A DNA stretch of 64,000 bases from Torreya grandis. Taxonomy: Eukaryota; Streptophyta; Pinopsida; Cupressales; Taxaceae. The stretch lies in contig JARHVA010001189.1 of assembly GCA_037957365.1 (NCBI GenBank), forward strand, positions 124,001-188,000, in the 5' to 3' direction. This document shows, piece by piece, positions 25,213-38,042 of this stretch (positions within the stretch are counted from its first letter, which is position 1; each line of letters starts with the position of its first letter). The notes beneath the pieces are model-generated. The model was not told the DNA's origin and did no database searches. It saw only the letters and a list, made by a program, of their open reading frames with translations. The position numbers were made by a program, and so were the translations under genes.

Positions 25213-25585
25213 GTGATCTCACCATTTCATGGAAATATTGTTGTTTATCAAGATTTTTTGTCATTTATCAAGATGTTCCTATCATTTTTCCAAGTGCTTT
25301 TACCATTTTTTGGTAAACCCTAACCCAAAAATGGCATACCCACCATTTTCCTCTAATATATTGTCATCTAGAAGGGTATTCCCACTATTTAGTAGGATGA
25401 TCCCTCTATTTAGGTGATTTTTACCTTTATTCCTATTAATCCTATTATTTTGGTGTTTTTTTACACTTTCGATGATCCCACCAATTTTTTTAGAATCATC
25501 ATCATTTTTTTGGGCATTACCACCAATTTGATCATGTTCATACCATTTGTAAGGGCGATCCCACCATTTTCACATTTCCTAAAAA
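25213..25585. repeat. Degenerate minisatellite, about 20-bp unit (CCACCATTTT)
   Basis: The string CCACCATTTT and close variants (TCACCATTT, CCACTATTT, ACCACCAATTT) recurs roughly every 18-40 bp, often preceded by GATG or GGCG. The units are diverged and spacing is irregular, so this is a weak call of an old tandem array. Confidence 0.4.
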
Positions 25586-25649
25586 AGATGAGATTACCAT
25601 TTGTATTAATTCTATCTAAAATTTATGGCATTAAAAATAATAAATTTTA

Positions 25650-27106
25650 AAAAATCAAAGTACTCACTGAATGCCCACTCCCTAGTGGTTGTATGTATTC
25701 TTATACCCACTGACCAAGATGAATTTGTTGAGGAATACGCACCATCAGACACAAAGCATTGGTGCACAAAATATAAAGAAAATATTTTAAATTAGGGAGC
25801 GTGAAAATTAATTATATTCACCACTAAGGGGTCAATTTATACCTTCAAATTTGAAATTATACCTCCCCACCCTTCTCATTGCTTCATTTTTCCTCTTGGG
25901 AGGCTTTTTTATCATTATTTTGTTTGTTTCAAGTATCATTTTCACTTTTGTTATATATTTCTCATCCTATTTTACAAATAAACATGTCATTTTTCCTCCT
26001 TTTGAGGGCCCATCCTTCAAAAATATTTTTTGGCCACTTCTTTGAGGGGGCATCTTGGGCATCCCAAACATCATTTTGGGCATTATTATGAACTTGTTTC
26101 TTAGTGAATTGAATAATAATTAACAAAACATGAATGCATCATTCGTAAATCATTTTAATGGCTTTTTCATTCTTTGAAAATCCATTACTCCATCCATGTC
26201 TCGAAAAGCCCTTTCAAATAGGGTAAAAATGTAGACACTCCACTTTCATCACTTTCATGTCCAAATTGAAATTAGAATGAATTTCCACACTAATATATGA
26301 GTTTAATTTAAAATCATAAATTTCTCCAAATTATCCACAAAATTATCAATTTGGCCCTAAATCATGATGACATGTCCCTTATTAGGGTAATGCACCGTAG
26401 CATAATATCAAAATTATTAGTAACATCCTGAATTAAGTTGACACTTGAAAATATTACCACATGAAAATAAAATCGAATGTTTTATTAACAAACAATATTT
26501 AAAATAACCATATTAATTCCCATGGATAAATTACCCTAATTAATTAGGCCTTATTTTCCTCTAATGTTAAATTCCATAGCTTTATGGAATTTCCTAAATT
26601 CTAAAAGAAAAAATTGGATTATTGCATCACCAAATATGATATAATCAATTAAATTATGAAATACAAAGGTATGGCATTCTCTTACACACTAAACATATTC
26701 TTACATACCTCTTACACACATAATATCTTCATTATTTGAAACTCTTACATACTCCATGCTTCCACTAATGGAGTTTCTTACAAATTCACCCTCCAACATT
26801 TATGAGGATGAGAATTAATCCTAAACCATTGATATTCATCTTGGATCAATGGCTTACATTTCATAGACAAATATATAAATCAAGGAGACCTCCCTCTTCT
26901 TAAACAATATTTTTGTGTTAAACTTACTCTACCAAAAATATAAGAAAAGCTTCACCAAGTTAATCAAATTGTTCAATCAAAGCACACATAGTGCAAAGGG
27001 AGATGATGTTAGAATAGCTCCACATCATTAAAAAATAACTAAAGCTATATATATGGTCTAATCAAACTTGTATTCTATCAAGAGAGAGATACATTCAAAG
27101 GAGAAG
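25650..27106. other. No gene seen
   Basis: AT-rich DNA. Two overlapping hydrophobic frames at 25,851-26,091 are alternative readings of the same T-rich stretch and look non-coding. Confidence 0.4.
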
Positions 27107-27172
27107 GTAAAATTGTGTTATTTTCCTTTTATTATGTTTGTAAAATTGTGTTATTTTCCTTTTATTATGTTT
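27107..27172. repeat. Perfect 33-bp tandem duplication
   Basis: The 33-bp unit starting GTAAAATTGTGTTATTTTCC occurs twice with no difference (27,107-27,139 and 27,140-27,172). Perfect identity in otherwise decayed DNA means it is recent. Confidence 0.95.
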
Positions 27173-30100
27173 GTTTATGATCTTTATTGACCTTTTCCAA
27201 TCCAAGGACATGCACTTAGGTTTTAGGTTGTATGAATTTCATTTTGATTTCATACTAATAAGAAAACAATTTTATCATTATCATGTCATCACATAAATAT
27301 ATATCATGTGATAGTGAAATATGTAGAATATGGTACCCCCAATATGAGCATGGCCACTGGGTAAAAGAAACTACAACATATATACATCCATGTGTAACCT
27401 ATATATCCTATATCCCACTCATATATCATAAAATGCATATGTATGAAAAAATATGACATCTACCAAACATGTGATAAATAACATATGTAAATAGTTTAAT
27501 CTAGTAATCATGTTATGCTCAAATCTTAAATTTTGATTTTTTGAATATGTTTATATTTTCTAATTTTTTTTATATTTGTTGAATATTTGAAATTAAGTTC
27601 TCATAAATTAGTGAATATGTCATTATATTTAGGATTGAATTCAATATATCCTAGATTTTCCTTGAGATTATGTAACTACATTACTTCTTATTCTAATGTA
27701 TTTGATTATTCATATTTTATGTTTGGTGTTATCTTTGAATACTCTGCCTTTTGTTAAATACCATTGCCATTATGTTGAATCCTAGTTATTTTTATCTATG
27801 TGTGAATGAAATATATTGATATATTTTATCTATTGTGTCCTACATCACATGTAACTATTTAAATCATAACATGTGTTAATTGGGTGGTAGACGGTGTCAC
27901 TCATATGCATATATCGATAACCTTTGAATCATAAATAATTAGTATGTAAATATGTCAAATGAATATACTATAATGTAGGTTGAATATTTATTTAATGTCA
28001 AGTCCCAAGTTTCATGAAAATGTGATGATACATACATTTGGGATTTTGTATTCATCAATCTAAACCTATTGTTGATAATCACCTTTTATATATTCTTTAA
28101 TAGTCGAAATGTCATGTTATGGATTATTTTTACCTTTGTGTGTTAAAATTATATGTTGAGTTTTGTTGAAATGTAATAGTGAGTGTTTTTTTCTCTTTTT
28201 TCACTTTGATGGTGTCATCATTCTTGTATCTTTGAATCTTCTTATGTAATGCATCACAATGATATGTGTCATGTCATGTGATTTTATGATAATAAATAAT
28301 GAGTTCCCTTCTTGATGTGAGTGACACCCTATGACTTAATGTCTATTAGATGGTAATGTGATGATATTATGATTAATTAATATTTTAAATACAATTTTTG
28401 TTTTATCATGAATTCATGTTACTTGTAATGGTTTTAGATCTTTGATATTTGACATCTCAACTTTATTTATTGAAATATATAATTGTTTATTTATCCAAGT
28501 CACATCTAATTTTAGTGTTGACAATGGATAATGTGAGATAATATTGAATCTATTATTTACATTTATAATCTATTCATGATATGGCATTATTGCCTTTACA
28601 TTTTCTATATGAACCATCCTAATATTCTCTAATTATAATAGGTGTAAATAGAGTGTGAGATAATTAATCAAGTGAAATATTGAAGTTTAACTTGCATAGT
28701 TGATAATTTTTTATATCTACCATGTTGGTATCATCATCATCATCATCATCATCATCATAATCTATGACCATGCCATTTTGATATTTATAAATCACTAGTA
28801 AAGGAAGATCATGAACAGGTTTTCACTACTTTGTATTAGATTATAATTCATGTTTTATAACTACTTAGTATTTAATGATTGGTTACTTTCCATTTTTGGT
28901 ACTTGATTCACCCACCTCATATGTATTTTTGGATACCTAAATCTAGTCACAAGTACTTGAAAATGTTAATTATTGATATATCTTAAACCACTTAACTTAA
29001 ACTTAAATATATGACTCTTATTCACTATTTCTCTATCCATTTATTTATATATAGGCTTGAATCCTCTATTTTTCATCGATACTACTCAAGAATTCCCAAG
29101 TCATTACTAAAACCTCTGTATATCACTCTTAGACTACTCTTAGCCCCAAGCCTACTATTCATTATTTTTTGGGGTGGGTATGTGTTCTTTAGATAGGTAT
29201 ACTACCACATAATGTGACCTTGTCTCTACACTATTTAATGACTATTTCAAATAAATTGAGATATCTATATGGGTTATACCACACATTTTACAAGTTTTTT
29301 AAAGGAAATTATTTAATTGGACTCTTATAAATAAAAATAAAAAGCCATTCACTACAATATATACCTAAATCTTGGCATTATCTGCTAAGCACTTATACAC
29401 TACTACACATCAATAAAATATGCCCTACTATTCCAAAATTAAATATTAATCACTATGAGTAGCCACAAGCCAAGTTTGAATTATTCTAAATTAAGTCAAG
29501 AGTGAACATTATCAAGTATCAAATCCACATTACTAGTTGCATGCATATAGTGAAGGAGTGTAATTTCATAATCACACTCAGTGGGAGAACTATGTGTGGA
29601 TTGATTCCATCTTTAGAGTATTTTCATACACAAAAAATTGTCAATCATTAATGAGGGTGATTGGAGTCAACTCATCCCATTTTACTTATTTTTTGTAGAT
29701 TTATAGATCTCATAAGCACACCTAGGGTTTTCAAGGTAAGGACAAGAAAAGTAGAGGTTTTTTTCTGACATTAACATAATCAAAATATCTTATCCCTCTA
29801 AATATACATAGGTGTAGGTGGAATAATAATTACACTTTCACAATGAATAAATACATAGTCAATAAATAAGACTGTACTTCATGGATGCTCATAGAGTGCA
29901 AACTTGTATAAATATAATCAAATACTCTATTCTCAAACTCGAGATATCATAGGCCTATTTTATTTATTTTTCACTATCAAATACCTATTATAGTCAACTA
30001 AAAATTAAAAAATGCAAAGTATCTTATAACTAGTTTTACTAACTATATTTAGCATATGTCATTTGTTAATCAATTTAAATCAATCTATCTTTTGCATTCC

Positions 30101-31227
30101 AATTTTTGCTTGAATTTCATTTATTAAAATATGAATTATATTTTAATGATTTACACTTATTAAATATTTTTAAATAAAAAATAATTTCAAACATATTGGT
30201 GAACTCGTTTGTTACTTGAACATTATTTTTATGATCTTTATCTTAGGCTTTCAATTAAATTCATGATTCTCATATGCTAAAGAGAAATATGATTGTCCTT
30301 TCTAGGGTTTGATTGAGAAATATTCTAGGATTTATCATTATCCTAGGGTTTTTGGGTTGAATTATTAACTTATATGCACACAAAAAAAAAATCTTTTGGT
30401 TTTAAGTTTCATTTTCTTATTTTCTAGAACCGTGTTCTAGCAATTGTAAAACTCATATGAGATATCATTTTTGGAAAAGTGATCATTATATTTACCTCAT
30501 TCATGGTGTGAGGGGTAATTATCCAATAATAAATCCATTATATAACACTATATATGGACTTTAGCTTCCATGTACCTAAAAATTATGTTGAAATCACAAA
30601 AGGTTTTGATTTTCAACCTAGGAAGTCTTCAGTTATTGAGTTCTATAGTGCATTGATAAGTTTTTAGCTTTAGAAAATTAATCTCAACCTACCATAGAGA
30701 CATTATAGTATAGTTATATGATGGTGGAATACTTTGTATTCAATACCCCTTTTGGCCTTGTTCACTTTATGACTGAGATCAATATATCTAAGAGCCTAAA
30801 AATCAATCACACTCTACCTAGTTACCCCTCAATGCCATTTTAAAATTCAAAATTTTAAAATCAAATCATGAATATATTGGATATTTTTTTTGTATAATTT
30901 ATAATTCAATTAATGATTTTTATAATTACATGATGTCATCTAGATTTATTCAATATCTTCCAAAATCATGAAATAAATTGGGGAACACTAATGTACAATA
31001 AAATCAAGGTTTCAATTAATCATAATACATCTTCTATGTCTATGTAATCCCAAATGAATTATACCATCCCTCCTCAAGGTTGTGATATCTACTTTCCCTA
31101 TAACTAGATCCATATTGTCACTATCTCAAGAGGTAAGGTGACTCACCATATTGTGAAAAATTAAGGTAACAAACATGTCATTCCTTAACCCCCTCAACCT
31201 ATTACAAAAAATTTTGATGGTGTTTTT
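27173..31227. other. About 4 kb without a recognisable gene
   Basis: Both strands were read. Only one microsatellite (28,730) stands out. No domain or terminal repeat was found. Confidence 0.4.
28730..28758. repeat. (ATC)n microsatellite
   Basis: An uninterrupted ATC repeat of about 9.7 units. Confidence 0.95.
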
Positions 31228-31503
31228 ATGCATATTCAATCATATGTACCTAAGGCTTGTGTTTTTGAATCCTTTCAAGATAAACAATCCACTATGATAA
31301 TGTGTATTGAATATTTACAAAATGAAAATCAATATCTCATTTCAAGAATCACATCATTTGAAAATAAGATCACATATACAAATATTCCAGAGTATGCCAT
31401 TATTAATCATATATCTACATCTGTATCCAAATATTTTATTCCTAAAAAACATTATATCAATATTTTAATCCAAAACATGATATATCTACAACTATTGATT
31501 TGA
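31228..31503 (+). pseudogene. Unidentified coding relic, 91 codons
   Basis: An open frame with balanced composition and a coil-like middle part (MIMCIEYLQNENQYLISRI). After it, coding-like segments continue in other frames: FEERLYGKFFEI at about 31,530 and HHIDNFWGLNKKYKVSLM at about 31,640, then IASIKARIREKRLQN at about 31,740. Taken together this suggests a decayed protein of several hundred residues on the plus strand. I do not recognise the family; gag or coat-like proteins of a retroelement are possible but unsupported. It ends where the 31,807 repeat begins. Confidence 0.3.
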
Positions 31504-31806
31504 AAAGTGTACATAAGACTAATTAGATTTGAAGAGAGACTCTATGGAAAATTCTTTGAAATAAGTTTATCACATTACCTCCTATAAATCTACTAAAGAC
31601 ATCAAAATACTATTTTGCATATCATAAAATTCATGAGCATCATATAGATAATTTTTGGGGTTTGAATAAAAAATACAAAGTATCATTGATGGTGGTGATC
31701 TTATATTAGATAAGTAATCAACCTGCTTACACTATGATTGCATCTATTAAAGCTAGAATTAGAGAAAAAAGGCTACAAAATGTAAAATTAGAGTAAGAAA
31801 TATTTT

Positions 31807-32220
31807 TAACCCTAAAATATATATATATATTGTAAATCTAGCGTTAAATGGGTAGAAATAGCCTATGGCATAAGGATAGTAGATTATCTCTAAAGCAGTC
31901 TAATTAGTTAAAAAAATTAAGATAAACATATACTAAATTTATTATGATGAGATATGCTAAAAATAAAAAATATAGATATGTTATTGTAATGAAAATGAAC
32001 ACAAAATACTTGTTTCTTATTATAATATAGACTTGGATCTAGAACATGTAGAAACTAGATTGGATCTAGATTCTAGATTAGTACCTGATTCTAAAAATTG
32101 TACCTCTATAGCCACAAACACTTACATCAACTTGGGATGGTTGTGTTGATACCAATATCTAACTCAGATGTAAAATTATAGTATATAATACCTATTGAAA
32201 TTATATGTGACCACATAGAT
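31807..32220 (+). repeat. Direct repeat R1, copy 1 (about 400 bp)
   Basis: Aligns with 36,470-36,889 in the same orientation, about 4.66 kb apart. Shared blocks include GGTAGA(A/G)ATAG, ATCTCTAAAG, ATACTAAATTTATTATG, TGGATCTAGA or its variant, and CAACTTGGGATGGTT. Divergence is high with several indels. May be LTR remnants or two copies of a coding region. Confidence 0.65.
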
Positions 32221-32508
32221 GCTTTTGGGTTCTATGTTAACTTTGCTTTGATGCATTCAAATATGGATCATGGATTGTCACTCCTTGTCAAATAGTTAAA
32301 CCCTAGTACTAAATCTTCACAATGGTTATGGGAAAAATATATTAGTGGGAACATGGTGTTGAGCTACTCAAAATATCCCTCTATCAATGAGCATTTCATA
32401 CATATCCAATACTCTGAAGAGGGCCTCAGACGTATTTAGTTCTCCCCTACATGTTGGTTGTATGTGAATCATGCATTGTGTGATAAACAAGTATAATAGT
32501 GAAATAGC
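32101..32508 (+). pseudogene. Unidentified coding relic, about 135 codons
   Basis: One frame is readable from 32,101 to 32,508 with only three internal stops, all compatible with former CAA/CAG codons. Pieces look like folded protein: GMVVLIPISNSDVKL, IDAFGFYVNFALMHSNMDHG, SSQWLWEKYISGNMVLSYS and INEHFIHIQYSEEGLRRI. Aromatic and charged residues are well mixed, unlike the surrounding AT-rich noise. The first part overlaps the R1 repeat and is matched, with decay, at about 36,780. I do not know the family. A gene captured or encoded by a retroelement, or a fragment of a host gene, are both possible. Confidence 0.4.
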
Positions 32509-32509
32509 T

Positions 32510-33290
32510 TATAACTTGGAAAATATGACTCATGGAATTTTCCTTCAATACTCCAAACTTTTAGGTATTTTATCCTTATGACTGATATGGAAATAAGAGA
32601 AAATAGGGAAGCATTGCTTACTTGAGTGTTTAATTAAGTGTTTTTTGGTATGTGATAAGTGAGGAATAAATAAGGATTGATCTTAAATTTATACCAAATC
32701 CTCTTGGATAATATCTCACATTAAATCACTTAGGATAATCATAGGAATACATTTTATTTTTAAATTATATGACTTTAATACACCATAGACTTATGTCATA
32801 ATAGGGCACTTGCATCGATGTAGGTATTTCACTAGGATGTAAGTGTCTAGGCAGTTACAAAATATACACATGTCTATAACTTGTATAAATGGAAGATAAG
32901 TAGGTTTATAAAATTTTGGGAAAGATATAAGGTCTGAGTCATCAAAATAACATTGATCAAACTAAGAGATAATCAATGAGGCACATAAAGATAGTGTATA
33001 AAATCTTTTTGGTAGTGGTAAAGGTATAGAAGTTGAATGTACATCCATGATATGTATTTTGTAAGTGTAAAATACTAAGGTGTTATATAATTCATAAATA
33101 GTGTCTACATTTATTCCTATAATTTATTAATGAAATTATTGGTTTAAAGGAAAATAAATGTGTACCTAGATGTGTATAACACACCTTGTCTTTGCTTGAG
33201 TCAAACTTGAGTGTTTTTGTAGTGACTGAACTACAACCAAGGGTATGTTATAGTATATAATCAATGCATATAATATGAAATTGAAATCAT
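32510..33290. other. No gene seen
   Basis: AT-rich DNA without readable motifs. Confidence 0.4.
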
Positions 33291-33294
33291 TGAA

Positions 33295-33594
33295 ATGATT
33301 GAAATTAATAGAGATCAAGGTTTAGAGTACATGTATCAATGTAATTGTCTTACCTTTTGGCAATTTAATTTGAAATATGTATCATTACGAATCAATAAAA
33401 CTAATATTAGGATAAAACATAAAATCTATAAAGTGCATATATTCAAAGAGATAGATAAATATTTGATTACACGTGCCCCCAAGCTTAGAGAAAAGGTGAT
33501 TTTTCAATTGATAGTTGAGATTATCCCAATCATGCAACCCAATAATACTTATAACCTAGTGAGTATGAGTGAACCAAGTCAACTCACACTATAA
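33295..33594 (+). other. Unrecognised 99-codon open frame
   Basis: Open from an ATG; Lys, Ile and Asn rich but with a fair mix of residues (DQGLEYMYQCNCLTFWQFNL). No domain recognised and no coding neighbour in frame. Could be a relic or chance. Confidence 0.2.
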
Positions 33595-33934
33595 AACTAG
33601 TGAGTTTGGATGATGTAATTAAGTACAAACTATAAATTTAGAAATATTGAGTGATTTAATCACCTCAACCATACCAAAAATTAAATCAACTACCATAATA
33701 GATTGGGTTAATATAATACATAAAAGTTCAACCTGGTGAGTGATGACAATCCCTAAAAGTATTTAGAATCTAAAACTAATTTAATTTTATAATATTTAGT
33801 GTAAATTACATAACATATGCACCTTAGATATGTATCATGCTCAAACTATGTATAAAAATGATACTAATGTATAGAATTCTACCATAAATGTGTATCTAAA
33901 TCATCTAACTATAAATTTCACCAATTTGAAATTG

Positions 33935-34342
33935 TGTAAGTGTGGATAACATGTTTCCAAAACATTCCCCCACTATAATCTAAAAATAAAAAATGGTGTA
34001 ATTGTGAAGAATATGTTTCTAAAGCATGCCCCTGGTACAATTTGAATCTAAGAAATAGTGTACATATGGAGAACATGTTTCCAAAACATGCCCCCACCAT
34101 AATTTGAATTTGATAACTAGTGTAAGTGATAATATGGAGAACATATTTCCAAAACATGCCCCCATAATAATATGGGTATGTTTAATACTAAATAAGGGTG
34201 GAGAACATGTTTCCAAACACATGCCCCCACTGAATCTAAAATTATGACAAATGTGGAGAACATGTTTTTAAAACATGTCCCCAATACAATCTGAATCTAT
34301 GAATCAATGTGGAATTCATGCCTCTAAGGCATGCCCCCATCG
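33935..34342. repeat. Minisatellite with palindromic core, seven copies of 56-68 bp
   Basis: Each unit has the core GGAGAACATGTTTCCAAAAC followed by ATGCCCCCA. Cores start near 33,943, 34,004, 34,067, 34,135, 34,198, 34,253 and 34,309. In the best copies CATGTTT and AAACATG form a perfect 7-bp stem with a CCA loop. Between cores a TTTGAATCTA-type spacer recurs. Overlapping minus-strand frames (33,918-34,222) are by-products of the repeat. Confidence 0.9.
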
Positions 34343-34344
34343 AT

Positions 34345-35350
34345 TTTACCCCATTTTAAGGTGAGGGGAAGTAGAAAATTATATTCACCTTACCTCAAAA
34401 GGATAATATAACTATATAATAAATGAATGTAGAATGTAGCATATATAAGGAACATGTTTAGGTAGATAAATTATTGAAGTGCACAAAATATGATCACATC
34501 AAATTCTAAGATGCATGATATAGATCATGCCAACATCTAGATAGTAGAAGTACAAGGTCAATAAGTAATAAATCACACACACAAGATCACACAAAATCAA
34601 ATCAAAATATAATGGTCCCAAGAGACCTCAAATAAGGGTTATGTTCAAATTCCACACAATTGAAGGGACATGACTTATTAAAATATCCACAAAAGCAAGA
34701 ATGACATATTCATATTTAAGAACACAACAAATAATGACATATTCAAATGTCAAATAGGTAAAAAAAGGCATGGGGGATGCAAACAATGGAGCATATTCAA
34801 ATTCTCAAACAAATAAGGTAATATCAAGGTAAGACACTCAATAAAGTGCATGAATGAAAGCATAATCAACCACTATAAAAATATCATACTAGTATTTGGA
34901 TATATTTTTTAACAAAAAAAGTTAAGTAAATATCATATCAAGTACAATATGAAAGATATAATCATGGATAAAGCCATGTGTAAGTACATAATCTCAAATA
35001 TGATAAAGTGATCATAGAATGATATAATCTGGGTGTATCATGATCAAAAAATTGGATGCCCCTAATGTCCACATGACATGAGTAGAGGGAAGACCCAACA
35101 TTTGAAAGTAAATAGATCATGTATCTGTGTATGTTTATATCACACTCAAAAGATGTGTGAAACACATGTATAGAGTAAATACTGATATGTCATATACCAA
35201 CATGGAACCAACAATATCTGCCAAGGAGATAATATAACATGTAGATGCTGAACATAGTTTTAGATTTTTTATTTTTATTTTTTATTTTTGGTATTTTTGG
35301 AATATGCCAAATAAATAACTACCCTATGATCTCATCTAATGGATAATAAT
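34345..35350. other. No gene seen
   Basis: AT-rich DNA between the hairpin minisatellite and the minus-strand gag relic; probably further parts of the same decayed element. Nothing legible. Confidence 0.35.
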
Positions 35351-36465
35351 CTATGAGGAGTGGTAAATGTATAACCTTTTTGTAAAATATGTGCCATATG
35401 TGTGCATATTAAAATTAGGAATTGTATCATGGTATTTTGGTAAGTTTGTATTTGGTATATTTACTCCAAATATTTTTTCCTTCATTGCTAGTAACCATGA
35501 TTTCTTAATTTTTGCATTATATTTGGGCAAAATATTGACTAATATGTAACATATTAGAGCATGATTTTGATCCATGTGTGACATTACATTGAATAGATCC
35601 AACCCAAAAGTTGGATGTCATAGTTTTATTCACATGTTCCATACCATATCCCAAAGATGTAAATAATTCCCATGTACATATATTGAATTCACAAGTTGGG
35701 TCAACTATAATATTTTGACCTTAATTTCCATCTATGCAAGGTTTAATGATTTTATGCTTTGAGGAAAGAGTGTTAATTATTTCATATGAAAGCACATGTC
35801 TAACATTACACTTTTTAGGCACTTTTTGATATTTTTGTGCTTTTTTCCCTTTGTAACATGTTTTTCTCTTCTTCATGTTTAGGTAATATATCTTATTTGA
35901 TTTTTTCCCTTTTCTTATATTTTATTTCACTTATAGGATCTTGTTGTTTTTCATTAATAAAATGGATATACCTCTTTGAATTATTTACATTAGTATTTCC
36001 AATATATCCCAAGCCTTGACATTCATTATTATCAGATATGGAGATATGATGAGTCATGCCTTGGAAATGTTTTCCCAATCCTTGACCATGATAACCAAAG
36101 TGTTTTGTATATTGTTACCTAAAATTATATGGTTTGAAAAGGTAAGTATCATTATGAAGAGGTAGATTTGGATCCTTTTCTTGATCTGGTTTTTCTTTTT
36201 GAACCTTTTCTTGTGTTATGTTTGGTATTTTCAACTATGTTTACTCTAAAGTTTTATTTTTTACCCACATTTATTATTATTTTACATGTACTTTAAGAGA
36301 GGTACTAATAATGTGAATGGTTTACTTTAGTGATTTATCAATTATAAGATCACTGTTATCTTTGAGACTTTATATTTTATTTTGTAATGAAAAATAATAA
36401 TTTTTATGATGCCCATGCATTATATGATATACATAGTAGTATTTGGATCTCACATCAAGTTTACC
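35351..36465 (-). pseudogene. Gypsy-like gag relic with zinc-knuckle remnant and G-patch
   Basis: One minus-strand frame runs from 36,455 to 35,893 with a handful of stops. It starts KFGKLDVRSKYYYVYHIMHG, where the family pattern KYCxYHxxxGHxxxxC has both cysteines changed to Tyr (as expected from G-to-A changes), followed by SLQNKI*SLKD. After a polar linker rich in Lys and Glu comes a clear G-patch at 36,102-36,003: HFGYHGQGLGKHFQGM, ending in QGLGY. G-patches bind RNA or helicases and occur in some retroelement polyproteins. A further open segment at 35,602-35,351 (VNIPNTNLPKYHDTIPNFNM) may belong to it. No protease or RT is seen downstream. Confidence 0.6.
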
Positions 36466-36469
36466 AAAT

Positions 36470-36889
36470 TTTTAAGCCTAAAATCTAGATATGGGGAATA
36501 TAGAGTTAAAAGGGTAGAGATAGGCTAGGGAACAAGGATGGTAGACTATCTCTAAAGTAGGCCAATTATTTTTGAAAATTAAATAAATGTATACTAAATT
36601 TATTATGTTAAGATACATAAAAATATAAAGTATAGCTATGCTAGATATTGAAATTATAATGAACATAAGATACTTATTTGGTTATGATGTTAATAGAGAT
36701 GTGAATCTGAAATAGGAAAAAAGTGGACTAGATCTAGATTTTGGTATAGTCACATGATTATATAAAATGTATCTCTATATCCATAGACACTTGTGTCAAC
36801 TTGGGATGGTTACATTAATGCTACTATCTAACTCATACGTAGATGTCTAGTATGCGATATCTACTAAAATTAGATGTTGCCACTTGTGT
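36470..36889 (+). repeat. Direct repeat R1, copy 2, cut off by the copia insertion
   Basis: Matches 31,807-32,220. The match ends a few bases before 36,892, exactly where the copia 3' LTR begins, so the repeat was probably split by that insertion and its remainder lies beyond the nested elements. Confidence 0.6.
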
Positions 36890-36891
36890 AT

Positions 36892-38006
36892 TAGAAGAAA
36901 AATTATGAGGGGTGAATCAATGGTTAAAAAACATTATTTAAACTATAATTTAACATTCATAAACCATGAAAGTAACATAGTGATCGAACAATGCATAAAG
37001 AACCATTCACATGAGCATGAAACAAGAGAACACATAAATGAGTGAGAAACCCTCAAGCAGAAAAAAAACCACTATGATCTTAGCAAATAGACTACTATCC
37101 TATGAAAATAAATAAAAAAATTAATTTATCACCAACTCAACTTGGATCACCAACCCCAATAAAGTCAAGCACCCAGTTGACTAGGCTTTAGCAGGCATCT
37201 ACTTATAAGGAAGCACCAACTCCCTAAGTGACTCCTCACCAACTCAACCACCTCATAATTTTGATCACCTTACATACCTATTCTCTTCTATTATGGTCTA
37301 TGTCTCATTTCAAGACATCCTTCTTCTCAACCATGCATCATTTTTTTGCTTATTTTCACTCACATCAAATAGACCTTACCTGCCTTATATATATACTAGT
37401 CTCATGATCACACACCACTTGGTTAACTACAAACCTTCAACCTATTATGTCATCAACATGATAGGTATTAATAAATATTATGAACATGTTTCAATAAAAA
37501 TTCCAACCCCTTTTCATCTACCACAACTTAATTAATCCTTATTCCTTTAGGTCTCATGGAGACCTAATTGCATTAGGTTTACCCTCTTAATTCTAAAACC
37601 ATAAAAAACCATATGGATCTTCTTGGGCCTATATGGAATTATAAAAAAATAAAAAACCATTCAACCACTTATAAAAATAACTCTTCTGGCCTCTTCCATG
37701 TTTTATTAGAACTGCATCCTTTTTTTATACCATGAAAGCTCCTTTAGGACCTATTAGGCTTGTGTACCTCAAAAATCTATCTTACAATAATGAAGCTTAA
37801 AAATATTTAATAAAATATGAATATATTATCCATGACCTCAATTTCATCACCAAATTTTTGGAACAACTTCACTCAAGAAATAAGAGCTTGAGAACATCTC
37901 TGCAACTCGCTTACTCAAAACTACCAAATTACCTCAAAAACTAGTCATGAAGAATTAGACCTCCAACGCCTGTGTTCATGACTCTTGATGCATAAAAATG
38001 GTTATA

Positions 38007-38042
<36 letters not shown>

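Noticed and set aside
25851..26091. Overlapping hydrophobic frames that look like membrane proteins
   Set aside because: Two frames over the same T-rich bases; Phe/Leu/Ile-rich strings are expected from such composition.
31228..32508. Endogenous pararetrovirus fragment
   Set aside because: No movement, coat, protease or RT motif of that group could be recognised; left as unidentified.
33918..34222. Two overlapping minus-strand frames with repeated GACFGNMFS
   Set aside because: By-products of the hairpin minisatellite; unit lengths are not constant multiples of three.
33935..34342. CRISPR-like array of palindromic repeats with spacers
   Set aside because: Repeats are degenerate, spacers are similar to each other, no cas genes, and this is plant nuclear DNA.
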